From contig JARZZO010000001.1 in the NCBI GenBank assembly GCA_030544215.1, positions 37,785,670 to 37,849,669 on the forward strand: a stretch of DNA of 64,000 nucleotides, in the 5' to 3' direction. The DNA is from Zantedeschia hybrid cultivar (Eukaryota; Streptophyta; Magnoliopsida; Alismatales; Araceae). The notes under the pieces are model-generated. The model made no database searches and was not told the DNA's origin. It was given only the letters and a program-made list of their open reading frames with translations. This document shows, piece by piece, positions 55,300 to 64,000 of the stretch. Made by a program: the position numbers and the translations under genes. Numbering within the stretch: the stretch's first letter is position 1; each line of letters starts with the position of its first letter.

Positions 55300-56029
55300 G
55301 TTCCCAATAGTCAAACTGTATCAAAGTCTATCTAAACAAGAAACAAAAATAATATTCTTTATTATGCTAGGAAATAATAACAATCATATAGTGAAAATCT
55401 CTGTCTGGATGGAAGCTTGAGGTCAATTATCCCCACAGTGAGCGTCGCAACCTTTGCTCTATTTCCTAGCCTTAACTCCACCTCACGCTTGCTCAACTTT
55501 CTTGTATTTGTCAATACTTACACATCATTGTAGACACAAGCTTCACCTTTCCTTGAGCTTTGTCATCTAGACACTCCTTGCAGCTCCTTTCTAGTATCCC
55601 TTCTGATGGCAGTAGAAACACCCGTCCTTCCTAGCTCCTTTGCCCTTGTCTTTCTTAGAGGGTTACTTTGACTTTGCCTGCTTCTTTAGCTTTGCCTTTC
55701 CTAAAGGCCTGCACTACTCTCCCTTTCCTATTGGTCTTACCAAGAATAATGGGTTTTTCCGTCTCAAGGTTGCCCTCCTCAGTTTTCAGTAGGTTTAACA
55801 GTTCTACCGAAGTTGCCTGAATCTTATTCATATTGAAGTTCACAATGAACTGAGAATATGAAGATGGAAGTAAAGCAAGGACAAGGTCAATGTGCATCTC
55901 CTTGGATACTGTACCCAAGTGCATCCAACCTTTCTATCCATGCACCTGTGTTTGCACTAAAGTTCTCTCTGCCATCTGAGCCTTGAAAAGAGATTTAGAT
56001 ACCTCATATCTTTCTACCCTACACTGAAA
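55300..56029 (-). pseudogene. Copia-E: gag-protease relic
   Basis: On the minus strand from 56029: RVERYEVSKSLFKAQMAE, then after a shift EMHIDLVLALLPSSYSQFIVNFNMN and VELLNLLKTEEGN (copia Gag UBN2-type domain), a broken zinc knuckle (FYCHQKGY then TAG), then REVELRLGNRAKVATLTVG and PSIIKNIIFVSCLD, which match Copia-A at about 14963-15125 (EVELRLGNSAKDAAI, PSIIKNIISISCLD). The part holding the protease active site is missing. It was cut by the chromovirus at 56029/56030 and by the Tat LTR at 55299/55300. Confidence 0.8.
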
Positions 56030-58016
56030 TGTCTCGCTAACCCGATTCAATCATGTCCGCTTACTTCGAACCAGTGAGCACGCCACAGTGGGAACGATTC
56101 AAACATATACTTACTCCAGAGTGAGCACATACATGCATTCATAAGACCATGAATCAACCATCATAACCACAAATTTATCCATTAATAAACAAATAACGTA
56201 AATTACAATACTTGCCAAGAATCTCTGAACATATTCATGTATTACATCAATTAAGTAGTAGTTCGATCTTCAAGCTCTAAATCTCCTAGTCCCATACCTT
56301 ATAACCTTTACTTCTCTTTGCCTGAAAAATGTTAGGGAGCAAAGATAAGTCTCATCCAACCTAGCAAGCACATGATACCACTACATAGCTTATCATATAT
56401 ATAAACGTAAAAAGACAACATGATAAATACTCATGTCATAATAGAATATAACATAACAAGCTTCAGCTAACATAGGGATCACGACTAATCATGGCATGGT
56501 CAAAAGATCATGGCGTAGCACGGCATGCCATGGATATAAATATAAAGATCATGGCATGGCATCATGGTGTGGCTTGACTTGATCTTGCACAACATTATGG
56601 CATGGTTTGGCTTGATCATGACATAGCATCATGGCATGGCATGAATACTAGCATAATAGGGCATGGCATAGCATTATGGTATGGTTAAAAGATCATGTTA
56701 TAGTATGAAGTATAAATATATAACATACGAACAACATGAATCTTTCCACTTATTTAACGGGCATGCATCCAAACCACAATACGAGGAGGTTTAACGTGCA
56801 ACCAGTTGTAAGGCAAATGCCCACTGGCACCTCCACTATGTGTAGGAGAACCCACCCGCCCCACCTAGACCGAGAGAACCGTAGCCAGGATTTTACCCTT
56901 TTGCCTCGAGTTACATCTTTTAACTTATGTCCGCCTCACAAGGATGCTTATATGATTCGGATGCATGGACTCCTACGGTGGCACTGTCCATAACCAGATA
57001 GACAAAAGATTCTAGAGGTGGCCCCTACAAGTTCAAGGGGTGGCTCCACACTATGGAGGCTTCACCTCTAAGGGTAGCCCTTTCCATAGGCTTCACCTAT
57101 GTGGCACTTAGCTCCCAAGCTACCGGTTGGTTGATCATCTTAACATATACATGGGAGACTTATAGTATGGGATTTGGGCATAGGTTGGGAGTCCATTTAG
57201 GCTCTTGTGTCATTTCGGCAATATTTCAGCTTAGTAGCATCTACTTAAATTTGTAGGAAAATACATATTTGAAAACAGGCCATTTGTGATTGAAAAATAA
57301 CCATGGAGACGGGACCATGTTCTTGCCTTTAACTAGAAGCTCTCTTGGACATGGCGGGAACCTCCTCACGCCACCCTCCAAGCTTCCTCACATGTGCGAA
57401 GAACCTCGTGAGCAACTCCCGTTCCCGCTCTAAATCTTTCTCTCTTCCTCTTTTCTCTCTTTCTCTCTTTCTTTCTACCTCCCTCTCTCTCTTTCTCTCC
57501 CACTCTCTCTCTCTCTAAAACGTGGGCAAGGAGGGAGGAGAAGAGATGGTGAGATGGGAGGGGCTACCCCCCTATTTATAGGGGATGGCTTGGCTTAGGA
57601 TAAGGACAAGTGTCCATCTCTTAAGACAAGGATGGCTTGGATTTTTGACCTGTTGGGGGGGTGAGGTGGCATAAGATTCTTCAGGGTCAAGAAACCTTAC
57701 TATTATCTTTTACCAGTACCTTTATCCTTTAGCAGTATCTTTTAGTACTTTTACATTTAAGTCCATGTATCATTTATAATTGGCTTTATACCCTCATTTA
57801 TCACTTATTCACCGATTTTAACTTCTTTTTGGTGATTTGAGGACACTTCTAGAAGCCTTACAAATTACACTTATGACCTTATGAAAATCATCTATTGCAT
57901 CATAGGACATGAACTTTTCATAATTACATTTATACTTTTTCGGTATTTGTGAATATATCATTTTTTTATAATTATGTACATGTTGGTACGTAAATGTAAT
58001 CTTGTCAGTCTTTACA
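56030..58016 (-). repeat. Chromovirus 3' LTR (left copy)
   Basis: About 1987 bp. It ends CTTTACA, next to the minus-strand polypurine tract TAAAGGGGAAAGGA (58017-58030). It contains the CATGG-rich repeat array (56486-56705), a (CT)n-rich tract (57436-57520) and a minus-strand TATAAATAGG (about 57571-57580). The frames at 56736-56993 and 57053-57256 show no likeness. Confidence 0.75.
56486..56705 (+). repeat. Degenerate CATGGCATGG array
   Basis: More than ten irregularly spaced CATGGCAT/CATGGTATGG words, some joined to GATCATGGCAT or CTTGATC. It reads as an old tandem array broken by substitutions. The matching part of the right LTR is lost to Copia-D, so its presence there cannot be tested. 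Confidence 0.75.
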
Positions 58017-58030
58017 TCCTTTCCCCTTTA
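58017..58030 (-). other. Chromovirus polypurine tract
   Basis: Minus-strand TAAAGGGGAAAGGA, directly upstream of the 3' LTR. Confidence 0.7.
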
Positions 58031-61000
58031 AACAAAATTCATCCTCGAATTTTAAATCTAACTGACTAAATTGCTTAATATCGTGAGGATCTTACCGAAA
58101 AGATGTGGGTACTTGCTCCTCATTTCTTCTTCCATTTCCCATGTAGCGTTCACTGATTTCTCCATAGGACTTTCACCAAACGAATTGTCTTATTTCTAAG
58201 TTCTTTTGTCTTGAAGTCCAAGATTTGCACGAGTTGTTCTTCATAACTCATATTTGGCTGGATCTGGAGCTCGCCATAATCTATGACATGGGATGGGTCA
58301 TGAAGATATTTCTTGAGCATGGAGACATGGAAGATGTTGTGAACTTCTTCCAGAACAGGTGGTAGGTCTAGTTGGTACGTTGTGTCTACAATCTTCTGTA
58401 GAATTTTGAATGCACCTATATAACGAGGTGACAGCTTGCTTCGCTTTGTAAATCTGATCTTTTTTATGGGAAAACCTTTAGAAAAATATGGTCCCCGACT
58501 TCAAAAGAAGCATCTTTTCTTTTCTGATCGGCATAACTCTTTTGTCGATTTTGTGTGGCTATCATCAACCTTTGACAGATAAGTTGAATATTCTCTGTGC
58601 TAGCCTGCACAATATCTAGTTCTATCATTCGTCTCTCTCCGAGCTCTTCCTAACATATAGGTGATCTGCAGGGTCTCCTACGTAGAGGTTCAAAAGGTGC
58701 CATTTTAATACTGGCAAGGAAGCTATTGTTATAGGCAAACTTGACCAACGGTAAGTTTTTATCCCAATCTCGTTTCCAATCCAAACTACATGCTCTAAGA
58801 ATATCTTCCAGAGTCTGGATAGTTCTTTCTAACTGGTCATCAGTCTGAGGATGAAAGGCTGTACTAAATTTTAATTGAGTGCCTAAAGCTTCCTGGAGAC
58901 TCTTGCATATTCTAGAGGTAAATCTAGAGTCTCTATCGGAGATAATTGACTTGGAACCCCATGCAACTTAATAATATTTGTCTATACACAACTTGATCAA
59001 ACTTTCTACTGATTGTGAAATCTTAATTGGCAAGAAATGGGCAGATTTTGTAAATCTATCTACAATTACCCATATGGTATCATGTCTGCGTATTGTTCGG
59101 GGAAAACCCACGATAAAGTCCATAGTGATATGTTCCCATTTCCACTCTGAAATTTCTATCCTTTGAAGTAGTCCACAGGGTCTCTGATTCTGCCTTAGCC
59201 TGTTGACAGACTAGGCATTTAGAAATAAAATTTGCAATATCTTTCTTCATACCGGCCACCAGAAGGTACGCTTCATATCTTAGAACATCATGCTACTTCC
59301 AAGATGAATAGTGAACTTTGACCTTTGAGTTTCGGTCAAAAGTTCCTTTCTTAATTTTTGGCCTCCTGGGACACATAATCTGCCTTGAAAATATATCACC
59401 CCACCACCATTTGTTTTAAATCTAAGTCTTGCAACTTAAGGTCATTCTACTAAGCTTCAGAGATATTTTCGACAATGGCAGATTGGATGGATAACTAAGA
59501 TAATGAGGCAATAACTTCCCCAATCATCTTCCAATCTCTGATCATCATCAACTGCTTCCTGCTTAGGGCATCAACTACAATATTTGCTTTGCCTGGGTGA
59601 TAATTCAATTCAAAATCACAATCTTTTAATAATTCTATCCAACGCCTCTATCTAAGATTGAGCTCTTTCTGGGAGAAAATATATTTAAGACTCTGATGAT
59701 CTATGAAGACTTGAAATTGCACTCCATATAAATAATGCCTCCGTATTTTGAGTGCATGAACTACTGCTGTTAATTCAATTAATTCAACATCATAGGTAGG
59801 ATAATTTAGCTCATGATCCTTTAGTCAACGAGATGCATAAGCAATTACCATACCATGTTGCATGAGCACACAACCGATACCTTGTCTCGAGGCATCATTA
59901 TAGATGACAAAACCTTCAGTTCTACTAGGTAGGGGATTGGGGCTGTAGTTAATCTTTCTTTTAGCTCCTGGAAGCTCCTCTCACATTCTTTTGTCCACAA
60001 AAATCTTACCCCTTTCCAGGCTAGCTTAGTAAGAGGGACTGCTAGAGTAGCAAACCCTTCTATAAAACGTCGGTAGTACCCGGCTAGGCCTAGAAAAGTC
60101 CGAACTTCAGTTGGAGTCTTGGATGCTTCCAAATTAAGTATAGCTTGAATCTTGGCAGGATCAACAACTACACCTTCTTTAAAGATAATATGGCAAAGCA
60201 GTTGAATTTGTTGTAACCAGAACTCACACTTGCTGAATTTGGTATATGTGAGGTCTGAGGTTTCCAGAATAATCTTCAGGTGTTCCTTATGTGCTTCCTC
60301 AGCAGGAGAATATATCAGGACGTCATCTATAAATACTACTACAAAATGATCTAAATACGGTTTGAACACCTGGTTCATTAAATCCATAAAAGCTGCAGGG
60401 GCATTGGTTAAACCAAAAGGTATGACTAGAAACTCATAGTGCTTGTACTTGGTTCGAAATGCTATTTTGGGAATGTCTTCTCCTTTAATCCTTAATTGAT
60501 GATATCCTGATCGAAGATCTATCTTCGAAAATACGGTAGCACCTTGTAATTGATCAAATAGATCATCAATTTACGGCAATAGATACCAATTCTTAATAGT
60601 AATTTGATTCAGCTTCCTATAATCTACACAGAACCGCAAAGATCCATCCTTATTTCTAATAAATAAAACAGGAGCACCCCATGTAGACATACAAGGATGA
60701 ATAAATCCTTTATCTAATAATTCTTAAAGCTACTTCTTTAATTCTGCCAACTCAGCAAGTGCCATACAATAGGAAATCTTAGAGATGGGCACTGTGCCTG
60801 GGAGAAGCTCAATTGAGAATTCAATCTCCCTTATTAGCGGTAGGCCTGGCAATTCATCTGGAAAGACATCTGGATATTCTCTAACTACTTAAATGTCAGA
60901 GATAAAAAGGGCTTTCTTTTCTTTTGGGATAGAAACTACACTGACTAAGTTAGTTGAACAACCTTTGTCAATGCAACATTGTACTTTTAAGTACTGAGAT

Positions 61001-61340
61001 GATTTGTTTTCCAAATTTGGGAAGCTTAAGGGAGAGCTCTTATTTCTGTGGAGGTCTAAAAAGAATCTTTTTCATTCGACAATCCAGCATAGCGTGGTGC
61101 TGTTCTAGCTAATCCATCCCTAGAATAACATCAAAGTTTTTCATCTTAAGCACATGTAATTGAGCGGAGAGTCGCCTACCTTCAATCTGTACCTTAAGAG
61201 AGGTTATGCATCTTTGGGATTGGAGAACTCCTCCTGGGTGAAAACAGTCATAAGAATTGGGGTTTCAACTAGATCTACCTTGTCAGGTAATGACTGTATG
61301 AATTCTTCTGTTCTACTATAGATAAGCTAGTTATACGGCA
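58031..61340 (-). pseudogene. Chromovirus pol remnant (protease end, RT, RNase H, integrase, chromodomain)
   Basis: Best frame 59845-60387: MDLMNQVFKPYLDHFVVVFIDDVLIYS (RT FIDD), FSKCEFW, VVVDPAKIQAIL, TFLGLAGYYRRFI, VRFLWTKECERSFQELK. Upstream (60390-61100) are weaker RT and protease-end matches (LGMD, then a stop, LEQHHAMLDCRMKK near 61080-61140). Downstream, 58430-59640 has RNase H and integrase blocks in shifting frames, and 58050-58260 a decayed chromodomain (LDFKTKELRNK). Many stops and indels; inactive. Confidence 0.78.
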
Positions 61341-61763
61341 TCTGCAGCCACCATATAATTAGCTTACCATAGTTTTGCTAAGTAACATAAAAGAATCTTA
61401 GTGCTCTAGTCTTCTTAAGTAAACACCAACTTACAAATCCTTAGAGTGCATTTAGTTACCTCATGCTTATTCTAATCAGACTTTTCCCCAAGTCCTATAG
61501 TATTTCAAGCAAGGACTTAAGTAATTAACTAGCACATTGCTCTATCAATTGTTCTAATTCCTTCCTGCATCATATAACTTGCCAGGCTTATCATGTCCTC
61601 TACACTTCACCACTGTGGTGTTGCTCTCCCCCTTAAAAAAAAAAAAACTAGATCCAACCGCTTAAACCTAATTCCTCACAATCCTATGCCTATGTTCCTA
61701 GTTCAATGGCTCAGGTTGATCATACTTATGTGCTCAGTTTGGAACTGCTCTGATACGATTCTT
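61341..61763 (-). other. Chromovirus leader remnant and mutated primer site
   Basis: Only about 0.4 kb separates protease from LTR, so gag is deleted. The primer site near 61746-61758 reads TCGTATCAGAGCA on the minus strand (TGGTATCAGAGC expected). Nothing else recognised. Confidence 0.55.
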
Positions 61764-62170
61764 TGTAACGCCCCGCTGATCCAGTTTAGTCATGCCAGCT
61801 TACTTTGAACCAGTGAGTGTGCCATAGTGGGAACAACCCAAACATATACTTACTCAATAGTGAGCACATACATGCATTCATAACACCATGAATCAACCAT
61901 CATAACCACAAATTTTTCCATTAACAAATAACGTAAATTACAACACTTGCTCAGAATCTCTAAACATATTCATATATTACATAAATTAACTAATAGTTTG
62001 ATCTTCAAGCTCTAAATCTCCTAGTCCATAGCTTAACCTTTATTTCTCTTTGTCTGAAAAATGTTAGGGAGCAAGGGTAAGTCTCATTCGACTTAGCAAG
62101 CACATGATACTACTACATGGCTTATCATCATATATATAAACGTAAAAAGACAACATGATAATATACTTAT
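61764..62170 (-). repeat. Chromovirus 5' LTR, start only
   Basis: Aligns with the first 430 bp of the left LTR and stops at Copia-D (62171). The last bases CTTAT (62166-62170) would be the Copia-D target duplication. Confidence 0.8.
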
Positions 62171-63720
62171 TGTTGGGTTTTCTCGGTTTCTCCGGATCGC
62201 TCACACAGCGGAAAACAAAATATTTACAGCGATCCATTCCCGTTTAGAAATCTAAAATACAAGATAATCGGATTATCTGTTCTCACCGTGTGCGGATTCG
62301 AATCCGCAGCCGTTTGGTTCCGTCGGTGTGACACCGCAAGCCGCGCAAGCGCCCGGCCTCTAGCGAAGTCCACGCGATCCTCCCCGCGACGGATATCCTC
62401 GAGTTCCTCGTTCTTCGCAGCCTACGAAGCCTCCGCCGGTCGCCGCAATGATCGCTGCAACGCACGGACGATTTCCCGTTCAACGGGATTCGGAGAAGCG
62501 GCGGAGCAGATCTGGATCTGCCTGGACGCCAGAGGAAGACAGAAATTGAGGAGGGGCGGCTAGGGTTAGCAGCAGCTTGGCCTGCTCAACCCGTTCGCTA
62601 TGTTTTATACTAACCGCGCGGTTTTTCATAAAAACCCCCGGTTTGTATAAAACCTACTTATTTATCCATCGCCTTGAGAATCATGTGCATGTGACCCTCT
62701 AGGCCCAAGTACCAGTCCAGTTAATGGCCCAACAAGCCCAGTGACTCCTCACTGGCTTTATTAATTAATTAATAACCCTTTATTAATCAATTAATCAATC
62801 GAATTGATGTCGCACATCGAATTCGACAGGGCCTCCGATCACGTTGGGTGCCAAGCAACACCGCGTGAACCCGGAAGGTATTTGGGGTTAAGTAACCCAC
62901 TCTTGGAACCTTTCCGTCGACAGTTACCGCGTGGATATAATCCTTCATTCATACAATGCTCTCAAATCAACTCAGGGCATGGCGAGCTGTCAAACCCTAG
63001 CCGGTCGACTCACTTGGATTGGATGCCGCTGATGAATATCGGAAAACTCCTTTCCCGATATTATCGTCTGCCCTGGCCAGGGACTTCTGCGCATCCTTCC
63101 TAGAACATTCTCTCTCTAAGTACCGAGAGCGAATGATTCCTTATTGACACACAATTCCCTTCGACGATATTCCGCTGCACCCTATCCTTGGCGTATTAGA
63201 ATCCCGTGGCTAGAGATTCGTAGACCAAGGTCAAAGTACAGAAGTCCACCGCCAAGGTGTCCTTGGTGTCTCAGGTCCGAGGACCATCCACGCAACTGCG
63301 ACAATAGAATCAAGCTGGTTGACAGTGAGGTACAATACCATCCAGCGATTCAGTCGGATCAGTTCGGTGAACTCATTCTCCAATGAGCACCTACAGATTC
63401 GCCTTAGTGTCTCCACACAAGTGACTTATGAGACCAGTCACCCTCATCATATGAGCAGGAGTAATCTGTTCTAGTCTAACCGGATATCCGATGTCCTTCT
63501 CGGATATCCTCCGACTAGGAACGATTAAGAATATGTGTGTTTAAGTGATCAGTCTCATTAGTATGATCTCATCATAATCTGATCACCATAGCACATATTC
63601 ACGGACTTCATTATGAAACGATAGTTAACGCGATTTACTCATAATGAATATTATGCCATTTTATTAATAATGAACGAGATTTACATTGTTAGATTGGCTT
63701 GTAGGCCACCTAAACTAACT
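62171..63720 (-). repeat. Copia-D 3' LTR (minus strand)
   Basis: 1550 bp, the same family as the Copia-A and -B LTRs. On the plus strand it begins TGTTGGGTTTTCTCGG. The other terminus has lost the canonical TG (AGTTAGTTTAGG on the minus strand). U3 stem-loop at 63482-63509 is perfect. Confidence 0.92.
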
Positions 63721-64000
63721 ATCTCCCACTTGGACTAAAGCCAATCACCTTTATACAATAAGCCCATAGACTCTAGGTGACACTCAAACACAATTTGAGC
63801 CAATGGCTTTGTCAGTGGATCTGCTACATTGTCGACGGATGGAACTCTTTCCACTACTACATCTCATCTGGATATGATCTCTCTGATAAGGTGAAAGCGC
63901 CTCAGAATATGCTTCGATTTCTGATGAGACCGTGGCTCTTTCGCTTGCGCAATCGCTCCATTGTTGTCGCACAACAGTGGAACAGGCCCAGAGATGCTGG
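63721..64000 (-). pseudogene. Copia-D RNase H C-terminus (runs off the window)
   Basis: After the polypurine tract (minus AAGTGGGAGAT), the minus strand carries the end of the copia pol: PLLCDNNGAIAQAKEPRSHQ, ILRRFHLIREI, then a TGA where Copia-B has GGA, and the LESMGLLYKGDWL terminus. Same family as Copia-A and -B. The remainder of the element continues beyond 64000. Confidence 0.85.

Larger units (their letters stand above)
56030..62170 (-). mobile_element. Degraded chromovirus lacking gag (minus strand)
   Basis: Left LTR 56030-58016, polypurine tract, pol remnants, mutated primer site and the first 407 bp of the right LTR (61764-62170), then Copia-D. LTR starts align (TGTAACGCCCCGCTGATCC at right, TGTCTCGCTAACCCGATTC at left). 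The two LTRs are clearly more diverged than those of Tekay, so it is older. It lies in the Copia-E relic. Confidence 0.8.

Overview
The window is a stack of nested plant LTR retrotransposons with no recognisable host gene. The families seen (Athila-, chromovirus/Tekay- and Tat-type Ty3/gypsy, Ty1/copia with a tRNA-iMet primer site, and a LINE ORF1 with a DUF4283-like domain) point to a flowering plant with a large, repeat-rich genome. The species cannot be named from this sequence. Element labels (Copia-A to -E, Athila-1 to -3) are mine.

Layout. 1-587 is the end of a minus-strand copia LTR (Copia-C) that cut into the 5' LTR of Copia-A. Copia-A (plus strand, 588-31462) is stretched to about 31 kb by four further insertions: Athila-1 (3379-11234) in its leader, a solo Tekay LTR (11784-14559) in gag, a full minus-strand Tekay (16871-26298) in the reverse transcriptase, and a second solo Tekay LTR (26697-29231) before RNase H. 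The three Tekay insertions have perfect 5-bp target duplications (TTTTG, CAAGT, CTATG). Copia-A appears to sit in the integrase of a sister copy, Copia-B, whose coding region resumes at 31463. Copia-B is broken again by Athila-2 (32483-48602, duplication GTACA), which holds Athila-3 on the minus strand (36257-44338, duplication AGATG). Copia-B ends with its 3' LTR at 51180.

Right of Copia-B lie a minus-strand LINE ORF1 fragment (51181-51606), the gag-PR-RT part and LTR of a minus-strand Tat-type element (51607-55299), a minus-strand copia gag-PR relic (Copia-E, 55300-56029), a degraded minus-strand chromovirus lacking gag (56030-62170), and the 3' end of another minus-strand copia of the Copia-A family (Copia-D, 62171-64000). 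The inferred nesting order is Tat, LINE, Copia-B, Copia-A, Tekay.

How the parts relate. Athila-1 keeps protease, RT, RNase H and integrase, all broken. Athila-2 and -3 share its LTR ends, primer site and leader but carry no pol. They encode one roughly 676-aa protein with a Gag-like N-terminus, a tandem duplication of a novel acidic repeat, and a C-terminus that aligns with the Athila protease but has lost its catalytic Asp. I consider this protein the best candidate for something undescribed. The second is an array of about twelve GGCGTC/GACGCC inverted-repeat units in every Tekay-family LTR, whose arms vary in a compensatory way. Every element with recognisable coding is broken in some way (Athila-2 only by the insertion of Athila-3), and many stops are TAG at CHG sites, as expected of old methylated heterochromatin.
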